From: Amborella trichopoda
Taxonomy: Eukaryota; Streptophyta; Magnoliopsida; Amborellales; Amborellaceae
Assembly: GCF_000471905.2 (NCBI RefSeq)
Contig: NW_006494931.1
Coordinates: 8,139,302-8,203,301 of the forward strand
Length of the DNA stretch: 64,000 nucleotides
Reading direction: 5' to 3'
A program made the position numbers and the translations under genes. This document shows, one piece after another, positions 21,751 to 33,050 of the stretch. The first letter of the stretch is position 1; each line of letters opens with the position of its first letter. The notes beneath the pieces were generated by a model that was given only the letters and a program-made list of their open reading frames with translations, had not been told where the DNA came from and did not search any database.

Positions 21751-22233
21751 CCACTTTGGAAATACCCCAACCCCATTTATTCACTGACAACCACGACCAT
21801 ATGGAACATTTTATGGTATGGATTAGCTTATCAAAAGGACAAGCAATCCCTTCAAAAGATTTTTTATTTCTTTCCTTCCATACCTCCCAGAATCCTACTA
21901 CAATCTTCCATACTACACGTCCCATCTTAGGCAGAAAAGGCACTGTCATAGACGACACAATCCCCCCCACCAACTGAGGATGAACCATCTATATCCCAAT
22001 CATATCAAAAAGGCAGTACCAATTCTTAATGTAAAATGACAATGACTTAAGAGATGCGCCCCAGTCTCCCCATCCTCCTTGCATAACAAACATACATTAG
22101 GGAGAATTTTCCCCCTTTTGATCAAATTATCAATGGTCAGAATTTTATCCTAAGCTGCCAACCAAATAAAAATTTGAACTTTGTATGGGATCGGCCATTT
22201 CTATATTTGGGCAATGTATGTGCATGACCATTT
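21716..22233 (-). pseudogene. LINE zinc-finger (zf-RVT) and connection region
   Basis: Reading leftwards from the solo LTR, one frame gives I-P-Y-K-V-Q-I-F-I-W-L-A-A, then R-G-K-I-L-P-N-V-C-L-L-C-K and E-T-G-A-H-L-L-S-H-C. This is the Cys-x2-Cys...His...Cys pattern of the zf-RVT domain that follows RT in plant LINEs. The next part (21716-21988) has V-W-K-E-R-N-K-K-S-F. It is interrupted by at least one stop. Confidence 0.75.
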
Positions 22234-22238
22234 CCATC
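22234..22238. repeat. Left target-site duplication (CCATC) of the solo LTR
   Basis: CCATC directly before TGTCACGACC. The identical 5 bases follow the other end at 25612-25616. The LINE reading frame runs across the site once the insertion is left out. Confidence 0.85.
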
Positions 22239-23267
22239 TGTCACGACCCTGCCCCCTGACCCCTACCAGAGAGCGACAGAGTGCGGGATTGTGATCAGAG
22301 AGGTTGCGAACTCCACTCAGGTCGGAGTGGCCCAATACGTATATAATTTCGGAGTCAAAGCAAACCACGAAACAATATAAACTCATAAAACAAAAGGCCA
22401 CAAACTGAGCAAAATAAAACCATTTCATATATATATATTTAGTCTCAAAATATTCTCTTACAATAATGTTCAAGGAGCCATCGGCCTGTCCACAAAATTA
22501 TATTATTCATCAGAATGACATTGTGGCATTCCCACCAGATGCCTACAATCAAAAGATTACTGGATAGAACTCGAGCTTCAAAACAACCACCAACCAGCTG
22601 TCCACACACGAGCTATCGGTTCTCACTCTACATAGAAGGGAAAAAGAGAGGTATGAGCTAAAAGGCCAGTAAGTAGTACCCTTGCATTCCTGCCTAAATG
22701 CACACATAAGGGATAATATGCTCACATATTATTACAGTTCACACGGTGTCACAGAATAAGGTCATGCATCAGAGTATACTGGCGGAATAAATAGAGTAAA
22801 GTTCAAGTATTAAAACTTCGCACATTTACATGAGCTAGTAGTTACACAAACATTTCTCAAAATCATACAGTCAGAAACTCAGCAAAAGCATACAGTTCAT
22901 ACGGACAGAAGCTTACAATGCCTACTCCTGAAGTAGGAGCCCCATCGATTAGGCTAAGCCAGTCCTGTAACTTGGGACTTCTACCCTCATTCAGGAGGGA
23001 GGACAATGACAAATGGATGTCCCATTTCATAATGTCCTTACTCACTCACACAATCCCTAGTGTGCTTTGGGGTTTTGATAGGCTGAGGCCTTGTACCCTC
23101 TCCTTGCGCCTTTAGGCGAGAGGGTGTTGCACCACCATTGGAGGACCCAAGGCATAGTGCCTATAACAAATTGGGGGGTGTTACCCACCCTGTTATTTAT
23201 AGTTACATCCCGACTCCACTCCTATCATTGGATTCAGAGCAAAGTCAGAACTTGTCGGCAGTACAAC

Positions 23268-23727
23268 ATCCACCACCAATGGAGGACCCATTACGTAGTG
23301 GTCAGAAATTCACATGTATCAGTTTCATATAACAGAATCATTGTATCCACTACCAATGGAGAACCCATTGCGTAGTTGCAAAAATATCACATATATCAGT
23401 TTCATATAACAGAATCATAACATCCACTACTAATGGAGGACCCATTGTGTAGTGGCTAGAAATCACATATATATCAGTTTCATATAACAGAATCACAATA
23501 TCCACTACCAATGGAGGACCCAATGTGTGGTGGCCAGAAATCACATATATTAGTTTCATATAACAGAATCGTAGTATCCACTACCATTGGAGGACCCATT
23601 GCATAGTGCCCAGAAATCACATATATCAGTTTCATATAACAGAATCACAGTATCCACTACCAATGGAGGACCCATTGCGTAGTGGCCAGAAATCGCATAT
23701 ATCAGTTTCATATAACATAAAATTTCA
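23268..23727. repeat. Six ~76-bp tandem repeats inside the solo LTR
   Basis: Unit starts are 23268, 23345, 23422, 23501, 23576 and 23652. Each has ATCCACTACCAATGGAGGAC, CATTGCGTAGTGGCC and CATATATCAGTTTCATATAA. A more diverged partial unit lies near 23127-23190. ORFs through it are periodic and not genes. Confidence 0.9.
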
Positions 23728-25079
23728 ATCACATTGCAAAAGGATTAAGCTATGTTCGAAAACATTGATGCCTGACATGTGCATTATTCATATACAACTT
23801 AAAATTCATTGTTGTTCTTATCAATCATGGCCATATATAGAATGATGCATAGCACCCAAATTATGAGAGGAAATTTAACTAAATTTAATTCGGTAACTGA
23901 GCATTACTTGATCAATTAAGGGTTCAGTATATCATTTTGAATCTTGCTGAATTCTGCCAATAGTGACATATGTTCACAATTCAAATCACAGCTTTCAGCC
24001 TAGCAGGAATTTTAAAACAATTTTAACATACAACTTTTAGTAGACATTCAAAGCTTTCAAATGGCTATGGTTTCGGAGTAATTGGACTCCATTTGGTCAG
24101 CCAAAATTCATGGCAACAGAGACAAAAATTCTGAGTTTATATGACATCTGTCAACAATGACATACTGGAACATTTTTTAGCATAGCACCTCATTTACAAA
24201 GAATTTGGGCAAGGTTAAAGCATGAAAATCAAAGAAAACTCAAGCATCTATCCAATGGCTATGTTTTTGTATCATTTAGACTTCAATAGCTTAGGCAAAG
24301 TTTTAATACAATAGAAGCAATATTTTAAGGAATTATTATAGTCTGCTAACGATAGCATATGAGTACAAAATGAAACACATCTTGCAAACTATCAAGCATA
24401 TCAACTGGACATAAAAATCAAACTCAAAGTAGACTCAGAGATATTTACAATGGTGGCAATTTGAGGCAATTCTAAGATCATTTGATAGGTCAATAGAGAG
24501 TCACAAGAACCTCAATTTTCCTGGGAATTCCACAGGTCAGCCATGACACACTTCCAAAATCATCTCCTAACTCTTAATCTATGCAAGGTAACAATATGAA
24601 GCCAATTCTAGCTTAAACTAAACTCACAAGAGTATCACCTCGCAGAATTTCAGGGCCATCAAAAGGATTTCAATGCTCATTTTCACTATGCAAAAGAATG
24701 CAAAATTTCTGGAGAATGTAGTCATCATTTTTTGCACATGCTTATGTTCAAACTATGCTCAAACCGTGCTTCATTCATGTTTTCATTCTCATGGGTCTGC
24801 TAGGTAGTGACCTACGTACCTTTGGGTCCTAAAGGTGATCCCAATCTCCTTCCTCAGTCCACTTCACCAAGCTTATCAAGCTCTCCAATAATGGCACAAA
24901 AGGGCTGAACTTGGACTCCAAACGTGAGGTGTAGAGAGAGAAATAGAGACTTTATACTCCAAAAGTGGTGAGGTGGCACTTTGGGCTTGCCAAGTAGCCT
25001 TCTAATGGCATGTAGGCTGACAATTGGTGCACACGGCAGCATGCTGTCAACAGGTTGCAGTCTTGCTTCATGCACGGTG

Positions 25080-25560
25080 GTACCCCAATTCACTCACGCG
25101 TTACACCCGCGGCGTTGCTCAACTACGCGTGCAGCGATAGCCTATACGCACGCGTCATTAGTCTTTCCTCTTACACGCATGGTGTTGGTCCCTTTGCATG
25201 TGGTGTTCATCCTCCACACACACAGTGCTACTCCTAGACGCGCACAACGTTACTCCACGTGCGCAATGTTTCTCCCTTACACGCGTGACATTACTTCATG
25301 CACTCGGCATTACTCCTCCTCGTGGGCAACATTACTTCTCGGGCACGACGTTTCTCCGTTACGTGCACAACATTACTTCTCCACGTACGCGTCATTTCTC
25401 CCTTACGCGAGCGACATTACTTCTTTCCTCTGTTTATGCACGGCACTGGTCCCTTACACGTGTGGTGCTGCTCCCTTCACTTCACAGCCGGTGTTACCCC
25501 CTCACTTCACAACTAGTGGTGCCTCTCACTACGCAGACGGTGATGCCTCTCACTCCCTGT
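25080..25560. repeat. Degenerate short-period GC-rich array near the 5' end of the solo LTR
   Basis: Repeated blocks of the form (C/T)ACGCG(T/C)...(G/A)CATTACTTCTC and TTACACGCATGGTG occur every ~25-40 bp. The ORFs of 170-201 codons across it are artefacts of the repeat. It lies in the U3 side of the LTR on the minus strand and is much richer in CpG than its surroundings. Confidence 0.6.
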
Positions 25561-25611
25561 CAAGCATGTCTTTTCCTTTTCTCTAACTCAGAAAAATCTT
25601 GCGTCATTACA

Positions 25612-25616
25612 CCATC
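25612..25616. repeat. Right target-site duplication (CCATC) of the solo LTR
   Basis: Identical to 22234-22238; LINE sequence resumes at 25617. Confidence 0.85.
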
Positions 25617-26657
25617 GGTCATGAAAGAAATGATTGTAGCAAGATTTCACAAAAAAAACACCATCACTCTCAATCTCACAAATCAACTCATCATCGGCAT
25701 TTTGAGATAAATATACTTTATTCAACAACTCCATGAGTTAGCACCATTGTGCTGATAATACATTATTCAGTCGGCTATATGTTAAAGAAATATCCCATGA
25801 AATGCACTGGCCTCTGGTTTCTGCTGCCTCACAAACCTTCAAGTTGGGCCTAGTCACAAGCCTAAAAAGGCTTGGAAAGAAAGCCTTCAGAGGATAGTCC
25901 CCCAGCCACCTATGATGCCAAAAAGATGCTTTTGTATCACAGCCAACATTCCATTAAAAATAACCATATATCATTCGCCTGCAATTTAAAATAGTTTTCT
26001 AAATAGTAGAGATATCCTTACCCCTTCCACCCCCAAGCCCCATATCTTATCTATCCATACCATATTTGGCATGTAAGACTTGGTACCATAGATGGTCCTT
26101 TAAATGAGTGCTACACCACCACCACTTGCATAGCAAAGCTTGGTTCAAAGTTTGAATCTTCCAAATGCCCAGACCTCCTTCTCTCTTAGGAGTGCACACT
26201 CTATCCCATCTTAACAACTGAAATTTGCACATCTCACCATTAGAACTCCACAAAAAGCCCCTTATCATTTTCTCTATTTTTTTTGCAACCATAGCAGGTA
26301 TGGTAATCAGCGACATCTAGTATACTGGCAGATTGGCCAATCATGAGCGCAACAACAGTGTTACTCTTCCTCCTAGAGATAGATATTTCAGTTTCCACAA
26401 GTCAAGCTTGGTCAGGACTCTTTCAATCACCTTATCCCACGCTGTAAGAGAGAGCCTAGCGTCCAAGATGGCATTCCAAGGTATATAACAGGGAAGGATC
26501 CCACTTTACAGCCCATTGCATTAGCCAGAACCTCAACACAAGATTGTGGACAGTTAATGCCAATCATTGAAGACTTGTGAAAATTAACTTTTAGGCTCAA
26601 AGTCACCTCACAACACTCCAACAAATCTCGCAATGCTTTCCACTTGAGAGATGTTAG
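25617..26657 (-). pseudogene. LINE RT thumb and following region
   Basis: Starting from element C: W-K-A-L-R-D-L-L-E-C-C-E, then L-K-V-N-F-H-K-S-S-M-I-G-I-N and P-V-I-Y-L-G-M-P (26427-26657). A second piece follows with I-R-G-F-L-W-S-S, W-D-R-V-C-T-P-K-R-E-G-G-L-G-I-W and L-N-Q-A-L-L-C-K-W-W (26047-26316). These are the hallmark blocks downstream of the catalytic motif in plant L1 LINEs. Near the solo LTR the frame reads G-V-F-F-V-K-S-C-Y and continues across the insertion at 22233. Confidence 0.8.
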
Positions 26658-27499
26658 TGGTTAGGTGCCTCGATCTCGCCTTATGGATCTGGATGATTGG
26701 GCGGCACACGTCTCAGGTTTCAAGGGAACCTGGGACTTGAGATCACTCTCTCGGGAACCTTGCTCAAAAATAAGGGCAGGTAGACCAACAGATGAGAGAG
26801 GAATTTAAGGTGGGTTCGGGACTTACTCGGGCTGACTCGCGTGGGCGACCTCTTAGATCATGAAGAAAGCTCTCCAGTCGTAAAGCTGGTTCGGAATCGC
26901 CTCCTTTGGCCTGTATTCTCCTATTTCTGCAATCACACACATATGTCAAATGTTACAAGACAAGTGGGTAAAGGGACCTCACCTTGCCTTTGGGGAACGT
27001 ACACGGGCGTGCACATTCAAAAAAAAGGGGAGAGGAGTGAGAGAAGAAAGATTAGAATTAGAAGAATTTGATCAGATGGTGAGACTAACACAGTGACTAA
27101 ACTAGTAAGTAATTGACCCGGTGTGGCAATAAACCAGACTCGGTAACTCATATCAGCTCAACAGAATTACTACTAGACGACGGTATCAATTCCAACTAGC
27201 TTGACACGATGGTTAGTTCGTCGTGACAGTAAAGCGGGCACAATAACTCTGACCGGCACAATGACATTACTGCTAGACAACTGGACTATCATGGAATGCT
27301 AGTCTCCACCTCTCTTGGTCAAACGAAAGGGTAAGAGAAAGAAAGAAGAAGAACAGAAAGAGAGAGAGAAGAGAAGAAGAAGAAAAAAAATAAGAGAAAA
27401 GAAAAGAAGAAGCAGAGTAAGAGAGAAAACAATGCGAGAAGAAGAAGAGGGAGAAGGGAAGGAAAGGACAAGGAGGACATAGACAGCCATGAGATGGGG

Positions 27500-27905
27500 A
27501 GAGAGAAAACTCAGACGGCGATCGCTTCCGCCGACTATGATGTGAGGAAGAAAAGTGAGGAGGAAACACAGACGACACAGGCTTGTGCCAGTTGTGACAT
27601 GAGAAAGAGGTAGATGAGACTCAAGTGGCGATGGTCCTCTACTGGCTGTGACATAAAGAGAGATGAGATAAAAAGAACACAGGCAACGATGTGCTTCCGC
27701 CGTCTGCAGTAATAGGCTTGCGCCAACTGTGTCAAAAGAAAGAGAAGAGAGAAAGAACACAGGCAGCTATAAGTTTCCATCATCTGTGATAGAAGTACTA
27801 GGATGGAAAACACAGGCGGCGCTAGGCTTGCGCCGGCTGTGATAGAAGAGAAGAAAGAGAGAGAAAACACAAGCGACGATAGGCTTGTGCCGTTTGTGAC
27901 AGAAG
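27500..27905 (-). repeat. Array of ~55-bp hairpin units in the 3' LTR of C
   Basis: Seven to eight units. The clearest (about 27810-27842) reads ACACAGGCGGCGCTAGGCT followed by TGCGCCGGCTGTG; its arms pair over ~11 positions with one mismatch. Purine-rich spacers (atagaagagaagaaagaga) separate units. The long minus-strand ORFs across this stretch are low-complexity artefacts. Confidence 0.75.
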
Positions 27906-27989
27906 AGAAGAAAGATAATTTTGACTGAGGTCTGGCTCTCCATCCAAGTTAAGGCCCGGCTCACTGTTTATGTCTCATGAACAGAAAGG

Positions 27990-28262
27990 CATCACACCAG
28001 ATGATAGGTCTGCCGTGTGTGAATGGAGAAAGAAAGAGGAGCAAGGAAAGAGAGATATGATAGACCAGAGGAGAAAGAGAGGGAAAGAGATAAAGATGAA
28101 AGTAGGAAAGAGAAAGGGAGAGATGAGAGAGAAAAGAAGGGAGAGAAAGAGAGAGAGACAGAGATGAGAGAGAAACGATGAGGAGAGAGAAATAGATAGA
28201 GATGGAAGAGATAGATAGATCGAGGGGTACCGACCCTTTTCTTATCTCTCCTCTCTCTCTTT
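27990..28262. repeat. Purine tract, GGTACC and pyrimidine tract in the 3' LTR of C
   Basis: An almost pure purine run (28020-28220) is followed by GGGGTACCGACCC (GGTACC at 28226-28231) and a pyrimidine run to 28262. This matches the layout in LTRs B and D and the other C LTR. Confidence 0.7.
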
Positions 28263-28355
28263 TCAAGATGCACCCACGAACTTAAGTAAGAATTGAAATC
28301 TTTATTGCATGATTGAAGAATGAACCAAAGGTCCTTTACAATTAGGTTTTGCATG

Positions 28356-28364
28356 TTTATATAG
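28356..28364 (-). promoter_or_regulatory. TATA box of the 3' LTR of C
   Basis: CTATATAAA on the minus strand. An AATAAAG follows ~50 bases downstream, so the R region is probably short and begins about 28330. Confidence 0.6.
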
Positions 28365-29663
28365 AATTGGGCCCAAACATGGGTGGATACTAAAAAAATA
28401 GCTTAATTGATGATAATTGCAATTATTTTGAATTAAAAAAATTATGAAAATAGGGTACAAAAGGACTGTTTTTCCACAGCCTAACAATAAATGGAATTCT
28501 AGAACAGTCCCTGCTGCTGCTCGAGAACTTGCGTGATCTTTCATGACTGATCAGGGGGTACTCTGATGCCTATTGGATCGAAAGATGATTGTTTTCTTGT
28601 AAGGCTCGACATGGCAATCAATTTGATACCAACTTCGAGCCATGAATTGGGTTTTTAAGCCATGATCATGAGACTTGAAATTTTAAATGAATCTTGAAAA
28701 CTTCGGATCGATAATGTGCTTGTTCCTTGATGTTTTTCTTTGGTTTCTTCGTTGTAGTGCACTGAGCATGCCGTCATGATCACGTGGAAACCAACAGGAC
28801 TCCATTTGGAGCTCGAACGAAGATTTCGAAACTTTTAGGTTTTGGCTGGAATACAGAATCTGGCGGCCGAAATTTGCAGTCACTTTGTCATCTTTGTGTG
28901 AAAAATCCAACTGTTCATTATGTACGGGTTCGAACCAATGACATCCCTGGACCTTACGCACATGCTGGAATTGGTTTCGTCTCAATCCGTTGTGCGAGCG
29001 CCGTGATTTGGCCGCTCGAACGAGTCGTGTCGCTGCTGAATTTTCTGCAACTTATTCACTGATCAACCATTTCTCTCTAGCTTTTCTACCTGCTCGGACG
29101 TCATCACAGGGTGTACCACATATCGAAATGCTCGTCTTGATGAGACGTACACGCTCACAAACTTTGAGAGCGATCCAACTCGGAACGGGTGAGATATGGG
29201 CCCCGAAAGTCATTGCCCGTGACTGTGAAAACAATCACTTTTAATGGCATTTTGATGCTGAGTGGCCACACGGGAATAGTGTGTGGCCTACCCCTTTTCA
29301 ATGTTTTGCTCCTAACTTTGTCCTGAAGCATCCGATTAAGCCGAAACTTGACCCATAGGTGTTTTTGACCATGCTGGATCCAATGATGGTGGTCCCATTA
29401 CAATTTGACATACCAAAAATATAGTTCCAGTTATAGGGTCCTATTCAGGGTGTTGGAGGCCGATTTTTTTGAAATTGTTTATTTGTGTCCGCTGCCTTAA
29501 ACATGTGTGATTGTAACGAAACTTGGCAGGTGGCCTTTTGAAGATCTTGACCAGTTTTGAGGCCATTATGAGACTGTCAAAATTTTCACTATTTTGTCAG
29601 GCTTTATTGACTGGCTTCCTCTTTATTCCCCATCAGGGACCAAGGTGCTGAAAAATGTGTTCA

Positions 29664-29680
29664 AACGCTTGCCCCACCGA
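29664..29680 (-). other. Possible polypurine tract of element C
   Basis: Just inside the LTR the minus strand reads GGTGGGGCAAGCG. This is only moderately purine-rich and is suggested by position alone. Confidence 0.25.
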
Positions 29681-30804
29681 TTGTTGTACTTCGAGGGAAG
29701 TGAGAAGGACAACATTCAAAAAAATTCATTCGACTTTATTACTTTTTTTTTCTTAGCCACAGGACCACGTGAACACCGAGGAGATTCACGCAATGCTGCA
29801 ATTAGAATGCTCAGACGTTGGGATGCATTGTTCAAAGGGTCATCCGTAGAGACTTTAGGGAGAGAAGAGACTTTTGTTAGGGATCCTGTCGAAGTCCTCA
29901 CCCTCAAGGGACTAGTTGTGATTCAGACAACTGAAGATTTTGTACGGATGTTGTTGATCAGAATCAAGCCCATTTGGCAATTGAGTGTCATGTCGAAGGG
30001 CATTGTTCCCATTTGCTCTGAGTTTGTTTGTGTCCTCTGGTGTTGAGCCACGTTTCGAGGATTTTGTGAATGGTGTGTTGAAGGGCCTTTTTTCGGCGCC
30101 GTCTACTTTGCACACCAGTTATTCCTCGGTAAGTAGGGTACCTCAGTTTATTGAGGTAACCAGCTTTGGGTATAACCCCTACCCACTGATGTGCAGTTCC
30201 GACAATCAAGATACCTTTCGATCCTGATTACCGCACCAAAGTCATGGCTGACTTAGCTTTCTAAGGGCGTCTTCAACATTTTTGGAGTGTGTTGGTAACC
30301 TCTTAAGAATAATGCTTTTCTTCACGAGACTTGTCTTGCTTTCTTGGTGAATATTCTGCTCATCAAGTCCTTTTGCAAGTGGACTCAGGCTGTCGGAATC
30401 TTTTCCTTGAAGCTCATATTTTTTATGTCCTGGTATTACGACGCCAGTAATTTTCTTTTCAAGTGTAGGCTGAAGCCGCCTGTTGAGGTGAGTGCTGCAT
30501 CAACCTGTTTATTGGTCCAAACGTCCTTTGCGAATTTTCACTTGGACTTGGGAAGAGGCATCGTAGAGATGGTTTTCACCAACTTCTTTTTATTTGGGGC
30601 TCTTTTACCCATGACCTTTCCGCCATGTCCACCTTTATTTTCCATTTTTACTCACGTTGCCCTTTCGGGGTTTTCACTGTGCCAGGGTTTTTTATTTTCA
30701 CATAACTCTCATACTCATGGCTTCGTGACCATGCCCGTCCATCATTTTTACTCATGGTGTTCCCTTGTCCAGGTGTACACGATGCCAGTTATTATTATTT
30801 TTGC
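29681..30804. other. Internal spacer of element C with unassigned plus-strand ORFs
   Basis: ORFs at 29594-30046 (150 codons, overlapping the LTR end) and 30344-30853 (169 codons) are the longest here. Neither shows a domain I recognise; the second is rich in Phe, Leu and Ser with hydrophobic runs. I see no integrase motif on the minus strand, where the end of pol would be expected. Confidence 0.35.
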
Positions 30805-30910
30805 GAAGACGTATTTAAGGTCATGCCTTCAGGACTTGTGCGAAGAAGTTTAACGTCATTCGACTTGGACGTGCACTACAGTTTAAGGTCATACAGCTGG
30901 ACCATGGTGT
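30805..30910. repeat. Outlying copy of the GTTTAAGGTCAT repeat
   Basis: TATTTAAGGTCATGCCT, GAAGTTTAACGTCAT and CAGTTTAAGGTCATACAG occur in order and are nearly repeated at 31225-31330, about 420 bp downstream. Confidence 0.6.
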
Positions 30911-31224
30911 AGATGAATGGCAGTCTATGGAGGTCATGGAGTAAGTATAGTGGTAGTTTTAGCTCGCTTTTAGGAGATAGCACGAGGCTACATATGAAAG
31001 ATGGGTAATGTAAGAAAGGAAGGTGGAAAGTAGTGACTCATTAACTGACAACGAGTATGAATGGCTCGCCATTCTGTGAGCATGAGCGAGACTCGCTAGG
31101 GAATGATGGATGATGGTAATGAAGAAAGGTGGACTCACTAGGGAGTCAGTGAAGATGGTGCGCATATAAACGGGTCGGTTAGGAAAGGCATGCATGAAGA
31201 TGCACGTAAAGGCCGTGTGCACGT

Positions 31225-32190
31225 ATGTGGTGGGGTGTATTTAAGGTCATGCCTCATGGACCTGTGCTAAGCAGTTTAACATCATGTGGTCAGGAAGTGC
31301 ATTATTGTTTAAAGTCATATAGATTGGACCTTGGCTATGTGGTTTAGAGTCCTACAGCTTGGACCATGCAGTTTAAGGTCGTGCAACTAGACCTCCACTA
31401 CAGTTGAAGGTCATATAGTTCAGACCAGGGTGCTGAGCCTTTTAATGTCATGTGGCTAGGATGTGTACTATAGTTTAGGGTTATATAGTTTAAAAGTATG
31501 CAGTTTAAGATCATGCAGCTAGACCTCCGCTATAGTTTATGGTAGTATAGTTTGGACCATGCAGTTTAGGACCGTGCACCTAAATCGAGGCTATGACGTT
31601 TAAGGTCATATAGCGCAGACCGAGGCTGTGCAGTTTAAGGTCATACGACACGGACCGAGGCTGTGCAGTTTAAGGTCATGCAATGCAGACCGGGGTGCTG
31701 AGCCTTTTAACGTCATGCAGCTAGGATGTGTACTATAGTTAAGGTCATATAGTTTGGACCTATGTGGTTTAAGGTCGTGCAGCTAGACATCTGCTATAGT
31801 TTATGATCATATAGTTTGGACCATGCAGTTCAGGGTCGTGTACCTAGATCGATGTTGTGCAGTTTAAGGTCGTGTAACTAGACCTTCGCTACAGTTTAAA
31901 GTCATATAGTTTGGACCAGGGTGCTGAGCCTTTTAACGTCATGCGGCTAGGATGTGTATTATAGTTTAGGGTCATATAGTTTGGACCTATGCAATTTAAG
32001 GTCGTGCAGCTAGACCTCCGCTACAATTTATGATCGTATAGTTTGGACCATTTACGGTCGTGCACCTAGACAGAGGCTAGGCAGTTTAAGGTCATGCAGC
32101 ACGGACAAAGGCTGTGCAATTTAAGGTCATGCAGCGTGGACTGAGGCTGTACAGTTTAAGGTAATGCAGTGCAAACCGAGGCTTGGGTTG
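31225..32190. repeat. Tandem array of ~35-45-bp units with a higher-order period
   Basis: The core is (C/T)GCAGTTTAAGGTCATGCAG followed by C(A/T)(C/A)GGACC(G/A)AGGCT. A marker block GGGTGCTGAGCCTTTTAA recurs at 31428, 31693 and 31919, giving a higher-order period of about 226-265 bp. The array lies upstream of the candidate promoter of the PMD gene. Confidence 0.8.
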
Positions 32191-32604
32191 CCATGTGTGT
32201 GAAGATCCATGGGGAAAAAGTCTGTAGATGGCAATCTCACTCCTTGGGAATAAAATGGTTAAGGCCAACAAGGGTTTCAAATGGAAAGACCGACTTCATT
32301 TGCGATAATGGGAACAAGTGTGGGTCCCTTAGAGGTGAAAAATGGTATTCGACTCCTTGAGGACAGGATAACTAGGTGTGAGGCAAACCCACTGGGGGTT
32401 GCAGTGGTAAAAATGACCCTAACTCCACTGGAGATAATAAACTGCCGTACGAGTATGACTCCTACTCAGGATGCGAAGTCATGGCCTGAGTTAAATGTCC
32501 TGGGTTCCACTCCGCTGGGGATAATAGGTCACAGTTAGGGTGCAACTCTACTAGGGATAACAATAGTGGGACACGCACGGCTTTAGCATGGGGCAGGCAA
32601 CAAT

Positions 32605-32870
32605 GATCATTTCGTAAACACTCAGCCAGCGCTGAGTCTTTTGGAAACGCAGCCAGCGATGAGGTCATCCAATATTATTTCTTGAATACCTGGACGGCGC
32701 TGAGGTTTAAAAATGTAGCTGACGCTGAGGGGAGTTGTGCTAGCTCTTGAACACAGCCGGTGCTGAGTTGTTGAGAACACAGCCGGTGTTGAAGTTACTA
32801 AAAGCACAGCCGACGCTGGGTAGTTTCAACAACATAGCTGATGCTGGGTGTAGGTTAGTGTTCTGGCCCT
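32605..32870. repeat. Short repeat array with CAGCC(G/A)(G/A)CGCTGAG core
   Basis: About eight units of 25-35 bp, each with a core such as CACAGCCGGTGCTGAG. The same core heads the units at 33685-33985 and one arm of the hairpin units in the C LTRs. Confidence 0.7.
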
Positions 32871-33043
32871 GACCTAAGCCCGATCTGGTCCTGGTTTGTG
32901 TTGTATGGAATTTCATGGGCGACGGTGAAACTTTGCACAAGCCTCTAGTCAAAGCCCAACCCGATTCGACCCATTGACGTTTGGCCTTCTTGGACATGAC
33001 TGATATTCCAAGTTTGCGAAGGGCATTTGAGGAAAGCATCGGC

Positions 33044-33050
33044 TATATAA
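33044..33050 (+). promoter_or_regulatory. TATA box upstream of the antisense PMD gene
   Basis: GGCTATATAAAGGG is a near-ideal plant TATA context. A start about 30 bp on, near 33075-33085, would give a ~950-base leader before the ATG at 34036, including the repeat array at 33685-33985. No LTR lies here, so this would be an internal promoter reading opposite to the element. Confidence 0.55.

Larger units (their letters stand above)
22239..25611 (-). mobile_element. Solo LTR of a chromovirus-type Ty3 element, 3373 bp
   Basis: It begins TGTCACGACCC and ends CATTACA, with 5-bp duplications CCATC on both sides. Read on the minus strand the 3' end is GGGTCGTGACA, the ending typical of Tekay/Del-type chromoviruses just before a tRNA-Met PBS. 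There is no PBS, coding region or second LTR, so the internal part was probably lost by LTR-LTR recombination. Inside are a 76-bp tandem repeat (23268-23727) and a degenerate CACGCG-rich array (25080-25560). Confidence 0.85.
26658..29663 (-). mobile_element. 3' LTR of element C
   Basis: About 3.0 kb, starting TGGTTAGGTGCC directly after LINE sequence and ending GTGTTCA. On the minus strand it has a U3 of ~1.3 kb, a TATA box at 28356-28364 and an AATAAAG at about 28299-28306, then ~1.65 kb of R/U5 with the hairpin array. Compared with the 5' LTR it keeps ~430 bp (about 28430-28860) that the partner has lost. Confidence 0.8.

Noticed and set aside
23268-23727. Regular repeats suggesting a CRISPR array
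   Set aside because: Units are contiguous tandem repeats without unique spacers, inside a plant LTR; the same applies to 31225-32190 and 33685-33985.
24981-25710. ORFs of 170-201 codons on the plus strand
   Set aside because: They run over the degenerate CACGCG array inside the solo LTR and are periodic; no motif.
27273-28354. Long hydrophobic minus-strand ORFs resembling membrane proteins (also 44081-45184)
   Set aside because: They are translations of the pyrimidine-rich and hairpin repeats of the LTR; the Ser/Leu/Phe composition follows directly from TC-rich DNA.
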